Origin: CAIWHR01 sp963709525
GTDB taxonomy: Bacteria > Pseudomonadota > Gammaproteobacteria > Burkholderiales > Casimicrobiaceae
Direction: 5' to 3'
DNA length: 64,000 bases
Assembly: GCA_963709525.1 (NCBI GenBank)
Contig: CAVPXB010000009.1
Location: forward strand, 1-64,000
Shown: in pieces, positions 33,845 to 43,313 of the stretch
How the letters are laid out: each line of letters opens with the position of its first letter
Position numbering within the stretch: the first letter of the stretch is position 1
Program-made: the position numbers and the translations under genes
The notes under the pieces: model-generated
Told to the model about the DNA's origin: nothing
Databases searched by the model: none
The model's input: only the letters and a program-made list of their open reading frames with translations

Positions 33845-35935
33845 GTGGCCAAGAAAAAAGCCGCGACCGGAATTGCCAAGGCCGAGAAGCCCGGCCGCGG
33901 TCTCGCCGATCAGCTCGTCCGGCTCGGTATCGCGCGGGACCAGGATCTCGTCCTGCACCTGCCGTTGCGCTACGAGGATCACACGCGGCTGGTGCCGCTG
34001 GCCGCGCTCGCCCCCGGCATGACGGCGCAGACCGAGGGCACGGTGATGCACGCCGAGGTGCAGTTCCGGCCGCGGCGTCAGCTGGTGTGCCTCATCGAGG
34101 ATGGCGCCGATGGCGCAGGGAACCGCGCCCAGCTTGTGCTGCGCTTCTTCCACTTCTATCCCAACCAGCAGAAGGCATTGCAGCCGGGAACGCAGCTGCG
34201 GGTGTTCGGGGAGATACGCGACGGCCATTTCGGCCATGAGATCGTGCACCCGCAGTTCAGGATCGTCACCGCCGGAACCCCGTTGCCCGACTGCCTGACC
34301 CCCGTCTATCCGACGACGGCAGGCCTGGGACAGGAAACGCTGCGCAAGGTGATCGCGCGTGCGCTTGCGGGCGATCCCGCGCTCACCGTCGAGTCGCTGC
34401 CGGACGAAACAGTTCATCGGCGCCACCTGTGGAAATTCGGCGACGCGGTGCGCTTTCTGCACGCGCCGCCGCCGCGTCTCGACCGCCCGACGCAGCATGC
34501 GCTGGACGAGCGCACGCACCCGGCATGGACGCGCCTCAAGTTCGACGAACTCGTCGCGCAGCAGCTCTCGCTCAAGGCGCATCGCCGCGCGCGTGCGGCC
34601 CGCCACGCGCCGGTGCTCACGGGGACCGGCGAGCTGACCGGCGCGCTGCTCGCGCGCATCCCGTTCAAGCTCACCCGCGCGCAGCAGCGCGTGTGGCGCG
34701 AGATCAGCCGCGACCTCAAGCGGGCGACGCCGATGCAGCGGCTGCTGCAGGGCGATGTCGGCAGCGGCAAGACGATTGTCGCCGCGCTCGCCGCGCTGCA
34801 GGCAATCGAAAGCGGTCGGCAGGTGGCGCTGATGGCGCCCACCGAAATCCTCGCCGAACAGCACTACCGCAAGCTTGCGGAGTGGCTCGATGGCAGCGGG
34901 GTCGCCATCGCGTGGCTTTCCGGCGGCATGCCGGCGAAGGCGCGCCGGGCCTCGCTCGCAGCCATTGCCAGTGGCGAGGCGGCGTTCGTGGTCGGCACCC
35001 ACGCGCTGTTCGAGGACGAGGTCCTGTTGCCGCGCCTGGGGCTGGCGATCATCGACGAGCAGCACCGGTTCGGCGTCGCGCAGCGTCTCAAGTTGCGCGG
35101 CAAGGCGGTGGGCGACGCGCACCAGTTGATGATGAGCGCCACGCCGATTCCGCGCACGCTGGCGATGACCTTCTACGCCGATCTCGACGTTTCGGCGCTG
35201 GACGAGTTGCCGCCGGGCCGAACGCCGGTCGCCACCCGGCTCGTCAACAACAAGCGGCGCGGCGAGATCGTCGAGCGCGTGCGCCGCGCTTGCGCCGAAG
35301 GACGGCAGGCGTACTGGGTCTGTCCTCTGATCGAGGAGTCGGAAAAGCTCGAGCTGCAGACGGCGGTGGCGTTGCACGAGGAATTGCGAGCTGCGCTGCC
35401 GGAATTCCGGGTTGGCCTGCTGCACGGCCGGATGAAGTCGGACGAAAAGACGGCGGTGATGGCCGACTTCGCCGCCGGCAAGCTGCAGGTCATGGTCGCG
35501 ACCACGGTGATCGAAGTCGGCGTCGACGTGCCCAACGCGTCGCTGATGGTGATCGAGCACGCCGAGCGTTTTGGCCTGGCGCAGTTGCACCAGTTGCGCG
35601 GCCGCGTGGGACGCGGGGCGACCGAGAGCGTCTGCTACCTGCTGTTCGAGCAGCCGCTGGGGGACACCGCGAAGGCTCGCCTCAAGGTGATCTACGAGCA
35701 CAACGACGGTTTCGAGATCGCCCGCGCCGATCTCTCGATACGCGGCCCGGGGGAATTCCTCGGCGCGCGGCAGTCGGGCGTCCCGATGCTGCGCTTCGCC
35801 GATCTCGAACGTGACGCGGCGCTGATCGAAGTGGCGCGGGACGCCGCCGAGGAACTGCTGGCACGCGAGCCGGCCGCGGCAGCCGCCCATGTCGAACGCT
35901 GGCTGGGCGCGAAGGCCGAGTTCTTCCGCGCTTGA
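33845..35935 (+). CDS. recG: ATP-dependent DNA helicase RecG
   Basis: 696 residues from GTG 33845. Remodels stalled replication forks and Holliday junctions. N-terminal wedge/OB domain (residues about 20-190), then helicase motor: Walker A GDVGSGKTIVA, DEQH box IIDEQHRFGV, motif III MMSATPIPRTLAMT, and motif VI QLRGRVGRG. The C-terminal 'RecG wedge-motor' segment (IRGPGEFLGARQSGVP) is intact. Length fits the family (about 690). The 784-codon frame on the other strand is an artefact. Confidence 0.96.
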   Translation: MAKKKAATGIAKAEKPGRGLADQLVRLGIARDQDLVLHLPLRYEDHTRLVPLAALAPGMTAQTEGTVMHAEVQFRPRRQLVCLIEDGADGAGNRAQLVLRFFHFYPNQQKALQPGTQLRVFGEIRDGHFGHEIVHPQFRIVTAGTPLPDCLTPVYPTTAGLGQETLRKVIARALAGDPALTVESLPDETVHRRHLWKFGDAVRFLHAPPPRLDRPTQHALDERTHPAWTRLKFDELVAQQLSLKAHRRARAARHAPVLTGTGELTGALLARIPFKLTRAQQRVWREISRDLKRATPMQRLLQGDVGSGKTIVAALAALQAIESGRQVALMAPTEILAEQHYRKLAEWLDGSGVAIAWLSGGMPAKARRASLAAIASGEAAFVVGTHALFEDEVLLPRLGLAIIDEQHRFGVAQRLKLRGKAVGDAHQLMMSATPIPRTLAMTFYADLDVSALDELPPGRTPVATRLVNNKRRGEIVERVRRACAEGRQAYWVCPLIEESEKLELQTAVALHEELRAALPEFRVGLLHGRMKSDEKTAVMADFAAGKLQVMVATTVIEVGVDVPNASLMVIEHAERFGLAQLHQLRGRVGRGATESVCYLLFEQPLGDTAKARLKVIYEHNDGFEIARADLSIRGPGEFLGARQSGVPMLRFADLERDAALIEVARDAAEELLAREPAAAAAHVERWLGAKAEFFRA

Positions 35936-36130
35936 AGCAGGTGGGTTGCGGCGGGCGGGAACGCAGGCTCGCGCCGTCTCCGGGCCGTGGGACTTGATGC
36001 GCCGGCTTCGTAGGTGCCGCGCAGCAACTCGAAGGTCTGCGTCTTCGATCCGGGCACTAGCGTAATATGCCGCGACGATTTCGCTGTCGGTCACACCACC
36101 GGATCATTCTTTTTTTTGGGAGCAAAGGAC

Positions 36131-37210
36131 ATGTCGCTGCTGTTTTCGAAGACCACGCTGGGCACGCTGGCGCTGCAGAATCGCCTGGTCATGGCGCCGC
36201 TGACGCGCAATCGCGCCATCGGCAACATCCCCAACGAGCTGATGGCGCTGTATTACGCGCAGCGCGCTGCTGCGGGACTGATCATCACCGAAGGAACTTC
36301 GCCCTCTCCCAATGGATTGGGCTACCCGCGCATACCCGGTATCTTTTCCGCGGCGCAGGTGGAGGGCTGGAAGCGCATCACCGCCGCTGTTCACCCGCGG
36401 GGCGCGAAGATGTTCATGCAGTTGATGCACTGCGGGCGCATCGCCCACGCGCTCAACCTGCCCGTCGGTGCGCGCGTATTGGGGCCATCGGCGGTGGCGG
36501 CTGCCGGCGAGATGTACACCGACGCCGAGGGCATGAAGCCGAACGCCACGCCCGAGGCCATGACCGAGGCCGACATCAAGGCCACGATCGAGGAGTACGC
36601 CCAGGCGGCGAAGAACGCCGTGGCGGCGGGATTCGACGGCATCGAACTGCACGCGGCGAACGGTTATCTGCTCGAGCAGTTCATCCGTCCGAACTCGAAT
36701 CAGCGCACGGATCGTTACGGCGGCGCCATCGAGAACCGTGCGCGCTTTGTGCTCGAGGTCGCCGCTGCCGCCATCGGGGCCATCGGCAAGGACAGGGTCG
36801 GCATCCGTCTTTCCCCGTTCGGCGTGTTCAACGACATGCCTGCCTACGCCACGATGGACGCGGACTATACCTATCTGGCGCGCGAGCTCAACGCCCTCGG
36901 GCTGGTTTACATCCACCTGGTCGACCACTCGCCGATGGGGGCGCCAGCGGTACCCGAGTCGATCAAGGAAATGTTCCGCAGCGTGTTCAAGCGCACGCTG
37001 ATGCTGTCGGGCGGCTATGATGCCGCGCGCGCCGAAAGCGACCTGGTCGCGGGCAAATGCGATCTGGTTGCCGCCGGGCGACCGTTCCTCGCCAATCCGG
37101 ATCTGGTTGCGCGATGGCAATCCGGCGCCGCAGTGAACGCGCCCGATGTCGGCACGTTCTACACGCCGGGACCGAAGGGATATACCGATTACCCGGCGCT
37201 AACCGGATAG
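36131..37210 (+). CDS. Old Yellow Enzyme-type ene-reductase (NemA-like)
   Basis: 359 residues from ATG 36131 (GGA just upstream). FMN-dependent TIM-barrel oxidoreductase reducing activated alkenes or nitro compounds with NAD(P)H. Features: LVMAPLTRNRA near the start, FMQLMHCGRIAH, the active-site pair in GIELHAANGYLLEQFIRPNSNQRTDRYGG (His-Ala-Ala-Asn variant, typical of some OYEs), and GRPFLANPDLV for phosphate binding. It lies on the plus strand some 230 bp from a minus-strand LysR gene that converges with it. Confidence 0.92.
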   Translation: MSLLFSKTTLGTLALQNRLVMAPLTRNRAIGNIPNELMALYYAQRAAAGLIITEGTSPSPNGLGYPRIPGIFSAAQVEGWKRITAAVHPRGAKMFMQLMHCGRIAHALNLPVGARVLGPSAVAAAGEMYTDAEGMKPNATPEAMTEADIKATIEEYAQAAKNAVAAGFDGIELHAANGYLLEQFIRPNSNQRTDRYGGAIENRARFVLEVAAAAIGAIGKDRVGIRLSPFGVFNDMPAYATMDADYTYLARELNALGLVYIHLVDHSPMGAPAVPESIKEMFRSVFKRTLMLSGGYDAARAESDLVAGKCDLVAAGRPFLANPDLVARWQSGAAVNAPDVGTFYTPGPKGYTDYPALTG

Positions 37211-37413
37211 GCGCCACTGCCGAATGCCGTGACGGCGGTCGGCGTTCCCCGCAATGCGTCGCGGTGGAAATTCTCGGGCACGACCACGACGCCTGCGATG
37301 GCGCCGGCAGCCAACGCGTCGGCAGCCTTCAACTTGTCGGACCTGGAAAGCAACGCAGCGCGCGCCTGGTCGAAGCTCAGCTCCGAACCCGCAGCGAAAC
37401 AGGGAAGAAGCAC
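37199..37413 (-). pseudogene. Remnant of an ABC-2 type permease
   Basis: The minus-strand peptide includes GAIAGVVVVPENFHRDALRG and TPTAVTAFGSGAYPV, resembling the periplasmic region of ABC-2 (YhgE/YhhJ-like) permeases. Both ends are missing and the tail overlaps the ene-reductase stop. It is most likely a decayed fragment between two intact genes. The assignment rests on a short stretch only. Confidence 0.4.
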
Positions 37414-37437
37414 GCCGGCGCAGTCTGACAGTTCGGC

Positions 37438-38373
37438 TCATTTGCTCGCCGCGAACTTGCCGACCGGGTGCGGCAAGCGCCAGGGCACCGAGGCGAACTT
37501 CTCCACCAGGAACTGGATGACCGCGTCGACTTTTGGCGGCCGGCGGCGCAGAGGCGCGGACACCGCATGCAGCGGCAAAGGTTCCGGCTGGTGCGCGTCG
37601 AGGAGAATGGGAACCAGTCGACCGCTGCTGATGGCCGGCCCGACGACAAGGTCGGCCAGGCGTATGACGCCCAGCCCCAGCAGCGCGAGTTCGTACAGCG
37701 TCTCCGCGTTGTTGGCCGTGAGGTTGCCCTTGACCGCCACGTGGCGCACGCCACCGGGGCTCCGAAACGGCCAATCGGCCTGCCCGGCGATGTCGGCGAG
37801 CGTGAGGCAGTTGTGGCGGGCCAGATCCTCCGGCTTCCTCGGCACGCCGTGCCTTTCGAGATAGGCGGGTGCGGCGGAGATCACGCGCTCGAGATCGCCG
37901 ATGCGGCGCGCGGCGAGATTGACGTCGCCCAGGGGGCCGATGCGAATGGCGAGATCGATCCCGGCTTCGATCATGTCGATGGCGTACTCGGTGATGATGA
38001 GATCGAGCGTGATCTCGGGAAACCGGGCGGTGAATTCGGGCAACACCGGCACCAGCGCGTAAGCGGCGAAGGCGGTGCCCAGGCTCATGCGCACCCGGCC
38101 GCGCGGCTGCTTCCCGAAGCGCATGACGTCGGACTCGGCATCCTCGATCTCGCCGACGATTCGCTGCACGCGCTCGAAATAGATCTCGCCTTCCGCGGTC
38201 AGCGCAAGGCGCCGCGTCGAACGCTGGAGCAGCCGCACCCCGAGCCTGCGCTCCAGGCGCGTGACGAGTTTCGACACCGCCGAGGGAGTGACGCCCAGGT
38301 CGTGCGCAGCCGGCGTGAACCCGTTGCACTCGACGGCGCGGACGAAGGCGAGCATCGCCAGACCGGATTCCAT
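37438..38373 (-). CDS. LysR-family transcriptional regulator
   Basis: 311 residues from ATG 38373. The N-terminal HTH is complete (AFVRAVECNGFTPAAHDLGVTPSAVSKLVTRLERRLGVRLLQRSTR), followed by the LysR substrate domain from about residue 90 with typical LVPVLPEFTARFPEITLDLI. No ligand can be inferred. It converges with the ene-reductase gene across the ABC-2 remnant, so it may or may not control it; LysR genes often regulate neighbours. Confidence 0.9.
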   Translation of the reverse strand: MESGLAMLAFVRAVECNGFTPAAHDLGVTPSAVSKLVTRLERRLGVRLLQRSTRRLALTAEGEIYFERVQRIVGEIEDAESDVMRFGKQPRGRVRMSLGTAFAAYALVPVLPEFTARFPEITLDLIITEYAIDMIEAGIDLAIRIGPLGDVNLAARRIGDLERVISAAPAYLERHGVPRKPEDLARHNCLTLADIAGQADWPFRSPGGVRHVAVKGNLTANNAETLYELALLGLGVIRLADLVVGPAISSGRLVPILLDAHQPEPLPLHAVSAPLRRRPPKVDAVIQFLVEKFASVPWRLPHPVGKFAASK

Positions 38374-38504
38374 CGGCACCCCAAGGAGTATTCGATTGAT
38401 GCCATTTTGGCACAAATGTTTTGCCGGCGGGGTGGATTGTAGCGGAAGCCATCTGGAGTTAACGTTCTCCCAGTCCCCTTACCAGCGCTCCAGAGGAGTA
38501 TTGC

Positions 38505-38705
38505 ATGGCCCGTTTTGACCCCAACACCTTTCCCGATCGTCTCGCCTTCGAGGCTGCCACGCGCCGAATGCGGGCCGAGGAACTCGGCCGCTTGTTCGGT
38601 GCCGCTGTGGCCTGGCTGGAAGGCCGGCAACAAAGAATCGCCCGTTACCTGGGCACTTTCGCGACGGCGGCTTGCGCGCATTCGCGCCGGCATTCGGCGC
38701 GCTGA
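38505..38705 (+). CDS. Small hypothetical protein
   Basis: 66 residues from ATG 38505 with a good GAGGAG nine bases upstream. ARFDPNTFPDRLAFEAATRRMRAEELGRLF looks like a conserved small soluble protein from beta- and gammaproteobacteria, mostly helical; the C-terminus (ACAHSRRHSAR) looks degenerate. No function known. It is divergent from the LysR gene. The following 279 bp to hemA contain no gene that I can support. Confidence 0.5.
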   Translation: MARFDPNTFPDRLAFEAATRRMRAEELGRLFGAAVAWLEGRQQRIARYLGTFATAACAHSRRHSAR

Positions 38706-38983
38706 CCTTCCCCGCGTCACCACCGCGCCCCGCCCGTTGAGGCGCCTGCGGGAGCAGGCGGCCGCTTCCTGAACTGTCGACCTTCGGCGGGCAGTGGTGG
38801 CTGCCTGCCGGCCGCGTACCCAGTCGCGCAACCGGGCGCAATTCGGAGCAATTCGAAGCCGTCCACCGGGACGGCGCTCGGCGCTCGCCCGCGTCGCCCC
38901 GTCTTTCCTGCCCGAAATCAACATCTTGCCAGAGGCGACCGGGTCGTTTGCGCTAGAATGCGCGACCGGGCAGACTCGCAACC

Positions 38984-40240
38984 ATGGCTCTCTACACCCT
39001 CGGCCTCAACCACCATACCGCGCCCCTGGACGTGCGGGAGCGGGTCGCGTTCTCGCCGGACGCGATCGGCCTCGCGCTGCGCGATCTCCTGGGCCGGCCC
39101 AAGGTCAAGGAAGCGGCGATCCTGTCCACCTGCAACCGGACCGAGGTCTACGTTCACGGACCGGATCCGCAGCCGGTCGTGCAGTGGCTGGAGGAGTTCC
39201 ACCACGTGCCGAAGGATTCGCTGGCGCCCTACGTCTACACGCTGCCGAAGGAAAAGGCGGTCGCGCACGCCTTCCGGGTGGCGAGCGGCCTCGATTCGAT
39301 GGTGCTGGGCGAGCCGCAGATCCTGGGCCAGATGAAACAGGCGGTGCGCCACGCCGAATCCGCGGGATCGCTGGGCCTGGTGCTCAACCGCCTCTTTCAG
39401 CGCACCTTCGCAGTGGCGAAGGACGTCCGCACCCAAACCGACATCGGCAGCGCATCGATCTCGATGGCGGCGGCGTCGGTCAAGCTCGCCGAGCGGATCT
39501 TCCCGTCGATTGCCGATCAGCGCCTGCTGTTCATCGGTGCCGGCGAGATGATCGAGCTCACGGCGACGCATTTCGCGGCGAAGAACCCGAAGTCGATCAC
39601 CATCGCCAACCGCACGCTGGAAAAGGGCCGGCAGCTTGCCGAGCGCTTCCACGGCGATGCGATCACGCTGAACGAGATGTCGGAAGCGCTGCAGCGCTTC
39701 GACATCATCGTCACCTGCACGGCGAGCACGCTGCCGATCCTCGGCAAGGGCCTGCTCGAGCGCGTGGTCAAGGCGCGCCGCCACGCCCCGATCTTCATCG
39801 TCGACCTGGCGGTGCCGCGCGACGTCGAGCGCGAGGTGGCGGAACTCGACGACATCTTCCTCTACACCGTCGACGACCTGTCCAACATCGTCCGCGACAA
39901 CCTGCAGGTGCGCAAGGAGGCGGTTGTGCAGGCGGAGGAGATGATCGCGGCGCAGACCGAGAGTTTCCTGCGCTGGCTCGAGGGCCGCTCCGTGGTGCCG
40001 ACGATCACCGCCCTCCACGGCCATCACGAGCAATTGCGCTGTTTCGAACTCGACCGCGCGAAGAAATTGCTGCAGAACGGCACGCCGCCCGAGCAGGTGC
40101 TCGAACAGCTGGCACGCGGGCTCACCAACAAGTTCCTGCACGCGCCCACGCAGGCGCTGAACCAGGCCGGCGACGCCGAGCGCGCCGAACTGGTCGCCCT
40201 GTTCCAGCGGATCTATCAGATTCCCGACGGCCACAGCTGA
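38984..40240 (+). CDS. hemA: Glutamyl-tRNA reductase HemA
   Basis: 418 residues, the first enzyme of C5-route tetrapyrrole synthesis (glutamyl-tRNA to glutamate-1-semialdehyde). Catalytic Cys in ILSTCNRTEVYVHG (about 50), conserved VRHAESAGSLG region, NADPH site LLFIGAGEMIELTATHF, and the dimerisation helices at the C-terminus ending ELVALFQRIYQIP. Followed by prfA and prmC in the standard hemA-prfA-prmC order. Confidence 0.96.
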   Translation: MALYTLGLNHHTAPLDVRERVAFSPDAIGLALRDLLGRPKVKEAAILSTCNRTEVYVHGPDPQPVVQWLEEFHHVPKDSLAPYVYTLPKEKAVAHAFRVASGLDSMVLGEPQILGQMKQAVRHAESAGSLGLVLNRLFQRTFAVAKDVRTQTDIGSASISMAAASVKLAERIFPSIADQRLLFIGAGEMIELTATHFAAKNPKSITIANRTLEKGRQLAERFHGDAITLNEMSEALQRFDIIVTCTASTLPILGKGLLERVVKARRHAPIFIVDLAVPRDVEREVAELDDIFLYTVDDLSNIVRDNLQVRKEAVVQAEEMIAAQTESFLRWLEGRSVVPTITALHGHHEQLRCFELDRAKKLLQNGTPPEQVLEQLARGLTNKFLHAPTQALNQAGDAERAELVALFQRIYQIPDGHS

Positions 40241-40261
40241 TCCGGCCGGGTGATGTCAAAT

Positions 40262-40344
40262 TCCGTTCGGGCTGAGCTCGTCGAAGCCTCTTCGATCAAC
40301 TCAGGGCAGGCACTTCGACAGGCTCAGGTCGAACGGTTCGAACG
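40262..40344. repeat. Degenerate copies of the 33.1-kb hairpin repeat
   Basis: GGGCTGAGCTCGTCGAAGC...CTTCGATC and CTTCGACAGGCTCAGG with GAACGGTTCG resemble the tandem 64-bp units at 33082-33326, but with several changes. They lie in the hemA-prfA gap. Confidence 0.65.
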
Positions 40345-40401
40345 TTTCCCCGCGGGATCAACGGTGCCGCGGCCCGCGGCAGCGAGCGGTCCCTGCCGAA
40401 C

Positions 40402-41485
40402 ATGAAACCCTCGCTGCAGCAGAAGCTCGACCAGCTCGCACTGCGCCTCGACGAGCTGAACGCGATCCTCGCATCGGAGGATGCGACCCGCGACCTGGAC
40501 CGCTATCGTGCGATGACGCGCGAGCATGCCGAGATCGGCCCGGTCGTCAGCCGCTTTCGCGACTACGGTGCTGCGCTGCGCACGGTTGCCGAGGCCGACG
40601 AGCTGGCCGCCGACCCGGAGATGCGCGCGTTCGCCGACGACGAGCGCCTGAACTGCGCAGAAGACGATGGCCGAGATCGAGGCCGACCTGCAGCGGATGC
40701 TGCTGCCGAAGGACCCCAACGACGAGCGCAACGTGTTCCTCGAAATCCGCGCCGGGACCGGCGGCGACGAGTCGGCGCTCTTCGCGGGCAACCTGTGCCG
40801 GATGTACCTGCGCTATGCGGAACGCCAGCGCTGGCAGACGGAAATCGTGTCGGCGTCGACCAGCGAGATCGGCGGCTACAAGGAGGTGATCCTGCGCATC
40901 GCGGGAGCGGGTGCGTACTCCAGGCTGAAGTTCGAGTCGGGCGGGCATCGCGTGCAGCGGGTGCCGGAAACCGAGGCGCAGGGCCGCATCCACACCTCGG
41001 CGTGCACGGTGGCGGTGCTGCCCGAAGCCGATCCGGTTGCCGCCCAGCACATCAACCCGGCCGACCTGCGCATCGACACCTTTCGCGCTTCGGGCGCCGG
41101 CGGCCAGCACATCAACAAGACCGACTCCGCGGTGCGGATCACGCATCTGCCGACGGGGCTCGTCGTCGAATGCCAGGACGACCGCTCGCAGCACCGCAAC
41201 AGGGCGCAGGCGATGGCGGTGCTCGCGTCGCGATTGCTCGATCGCGAGCAGCGCGAGCGGCAGCAGAAGGAAGCGTCGATGCGCAAATCGCTGATCGGCA
41301 GCGGCGATCGCAGCGAGCGCATCCGCACCTACAACTTCCCGCAGGGGCGCGTCACCGACCACCGCATCAATCTCACGCTGTACAAGATCGACGCCATCGT
41401 GGACGGCGACATGGACGAGCTCCTCGGCGCGCTGGCGCAGGAGCATCAGGCCGAACAGCTCGCGGCGCTGGGTGACGACGCATGA
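40402..41485 (+). CDS. prfA: Peptide chain release factor 1, frameshifted as written
   Basis: Reads as RF1, about 361 residues, if one A is removed near 40650-40652: the first part, SLQQKLDQLALRLDELN to FADDERL, is in one frame and the rest, TAQKTMAEIEADLQRML onward, in the next. The stop-codon recognition segment RVQRVPETEAQGR (PxT motif as PET) and the peptidyl-hydrolysis motif GAGGQHINKTDSAVR (GGQ) are intact. RF1 reads UAA/UAG and is essential, so an indel in the assembly is the likely cause; programmed frameshifting as in prfB is not suggested, as there is no in-frame stop at the break. ATGA overlap with the acetyltransferase gene. Confidence 0.92.
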
Positions 41486-42027
41486 GCCACGCGCTCCTCG
41501 ATCCGCTGCCCGGACTGCGCACGCGGCGCCTCGTCATGCGGGGCTTTCGACCGGCCGATCTCGATGCGCTTTTCCGGCTCGACGGCGATGCGCGCGTGAT
41601 GCGCTACATCGGCGCGGGCAAGCCCATGTCCCGGGACGCGGTGGTCGAGGCATTGCGCCGGATCTGCCGTTATCCCGGCGTCTATGCGGGGCTTGGCTGC
41701 TGGCACGCGCGGCGGCGCGACACGGACGCCTTCATCGGCTGGTTCATCCTCAAGTACTGCGGCGCGTCGTGCGATGTCGAGGTCGGCTACCGGCTGCTTC
41801 CGGAGGCGTGGGACCAGGGCTTTGCCACCGAAGGCGCGACGGCGCTCGTTCGCTACGGTTTTGACACCCTCGAACTCGACCGCATCATCGGCGTCACCCA
41901 CCGCGACAACGTCGCATCGCAGCGGGTGCTGATGAAGTCCGGGCTGGCCGACGCCGGCTGGGGGCGCTACTACGGGCGGAGCCTGCGCCTGTTCGCGGCG
42001 CGGCGGTTCGACTTCGGCGACGCCTGA
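41482..42027 (+). CDS. GNAT acetyltransferase, RimJ/RimL-like
   Basis: 181 residues. N-terminal LRTRRLVMRGFRPADLDALF and a central EVGYRLLPEAWDQGFATEGATAL, the acetyl-CoA binding loop of the RimJ/RimL type of GNAT. It typically acetylates an amino terminus or a small amine; substrate unknown. It begins on the prfA stop (ATGA), so is likely co-translated with it, and is followed by prmC about 60 bp on. Confidence 0.88.
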   Translation: MSHALLDPLPGLRTRRLVMRGFRPADLDALFRLDGDARVMRYIGAGKPMSRDAVVEALRRICRYPGVYAGLGCWHARRRDTDAFIGWFILKYCGASCDVEVGYRLLPEAWDQGFATEGATALVRYGFDTLELDRIIGVTHRDNVASQRVLMKSGLADAGWGRYYGRSLRLFAARRFDFGDA

Positions 42028-42053
42028 TGCGCGTACGCCGCCACGTTGGCTTT

Positions 42054-42076
42054 TGTCGGAGCGGCTTCAGCCGCGA
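42054..42076. repeat. REP-type palindrome, single copy
   Basis: TGTCGGAGCGGCTTCAGCC followed by GCGA: GCGGCT-TC-AGCCGC is a stem. Nearly identical to both members of the pair at 46385-46451. It lies between the acetyltransferase and prmC. Confidence 0.7.
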
Positions 42077-42088
42077 TTGTTTTCGCTG

Positions 42089-42907
42089 ATGCCGACCGTC
42101 GCGCAAGCGCTCGCGCGGTCGGAACTCGATGCGCTGGACGCGCAGGTCTTGCTCGCCCACGCGCTCGGCCGCAACCGGACCTGGCTGATCGCGCACGCAG
42201 ACGACGCGCTGGCGGCGCCGGATCTGGATGCGTTCGCGGCGCTCGTTGCCCGCCGCCGCGGAGGCGAGCCGGTCGCCTATCTCATCGGCGCGCGCGAGTT
42301 TCATGGACTCGTGCTCGCGGTGTCGCCGACGGTGCTCATCCCCCGGCCCGAAACCGAAACCCTGGTCGACCTCGCGTTGGCGCGGCTGCCCGTCGATGCG
42401 GAGGCGCAGGTGCTCGACCTGGGCACGGGTTCCGGCGCCATCGCGCTGGCCATCGCACATGCGCGGCCGCGCTCCCGCGTGACTGCCTGCGACGTCTCGG
42501 TCGCCGCGTTGCGGCAGGCGCAGGGCAACGCGATGCGTCTTTCCATTGCCAACGTCGAGTTCATCCAGTCGGACTGGTTCTCGGCGGTGGGCCCCGCGCC
42601 GTTCGATCTGATCGTCGCCAATCCGCCGTACGTCGCCGGCGACGATCCGCATCTCGCGCTGGGCGATCTGCGTTTCGAGCCGCGGCTGGCGCTGACGCCC
42701 GGGGGCGACGGACTCGCGGCCCTGCGCGCCATCGCCGCCGCCGCGCGCGCGCACTTGCGAATTGGCGCGACGCTCGCCGTGGAGCATGGTTACGATCAGC
42801 GCGACGCGGTTGCCGCGCTGCTTGCCGCGGCGGGGCTTGCCGAAGTGACCGCGGCGCGCGATCTGGCCGGCATCGTCCGCGTCACCGCGGGCGTGCGCCG
42901 GGACTGA
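42089..42907 (+). CDS. prmC: Release factor glutamine methyltransferase PrmC
   Basis: 272 residues from ATG 42089. N-methylates the Gln of the GGQ motif in RF1/RF2. SAM motif VLDLGTGSGAIALAIAHARP and the substrate-binding NPPY motif (LIVANPPYVAGDD) are clear, with PRPETETLVDLA before. Context with hemA and prfA is canonical. Upstream in-frame codons at 42053 lie inside the REP palindrome and are unlikely. Confidence 0.95.
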   Translation: MPTVAQALARSELDALDAQVLLAHALGRNRTWLIAHADDALAAPDLDAFAALVARRRGGEPVAYLIGAREFHGLVLAVSPTVLIPRPETETLVDLALARLPVDAEAQVLDLGTGSGAIALAIAHARPRSRVTACDVSVAALRQAQGNAMRLSIANVEFIQSDWFSAVGPAPFDLIVANPPYVAGDDPHLALGDLRFEPRLALTPGGDGLAALRAIAAAARAHLRIGATLAVEHGYDQRDAVAALLAAAGLAEVTAARDLAGIVRVTAGVRRD

Positions 42908-42913
42908 TCGCGG

Positions 42914-43309
42914 TCACTCCTCGGCGGGCTTTTGCTTCTGCGGGGGCTTCGCCGGCAGCAAGGGCGCCGGCCGGCGGCCATCGATCAGGTGAGTGATGCC
43001 GAGGAACGGATGCCGCAACAGCATCCTTGGGCCCGCATAACGCATCACCACGCGCACTTCCTCGCGCTTGTCGACGCTGTAGCAGTGGACCGTGCAGTTG
43101 GCGCAGGTGGGCTTGGCATCGCCGAACACGCAGCGTTCCAGCCGGCGCGTCGCATAATCCATCAACTCGGCGCAGCGCGGACATTGCGGGTCCGCCTGCT
43201 CGTGATGGTCGCGGCAGTACATCTCCACCATCACGCGCATCGTCTTCAACTCGCGGGCGCGACGGACGAAGCGCTTGTCGGTGACGAAGGGCGTGACTTT
43301 CGCGGTCAT
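42914..43309 (-). CDS. YgbA-like 'nitrous oxide-stimulated promoter' protein
   Basis: 131 residues from ATG 43309. Cys/His-rich: VEMYCRDHHEQADPQCPRCAELMDYATRRLERCVFGDAKPTCANCTVHCY, a pattern of six or more Cys suited to an iron-sulfur cluster or zinc, seen in the YgbA_NO family. In enteric bacteria the gene responds to nitrosative stress. The C-terminal tail (LLPAKPPQKQKPAEE) is disordered. It starts 5 bp after the dehydrogenase gene stop, so they share an operon. Confidence 0.85.
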   Translation of the reverse strand: MTAKVTPFVTDKRFVRRARELKTMRVMVEMYCRDHHEQADPQCPRCAELMDYATRRLERCVFGDAKPTCANCTVHCYSVDKREEVRVVMRYAGPRMLLRHPFLGITHLIDGRRPAPLLPAKPPQKQKPAEE

Positions 43310-43313
43310 CGGA

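Noticed and set aside
33740..36094. A 784-codon minus-strand frame
   Set aside because: Antisense shadow of ridA/recG, whose motifs are complete on the plus strand.
40640..40660. Programmed frameshift in prfA
   Set aside because: The known case is prfB with an in-frame TGA after CTT; here there is no in-frame stop or slippery sequence.
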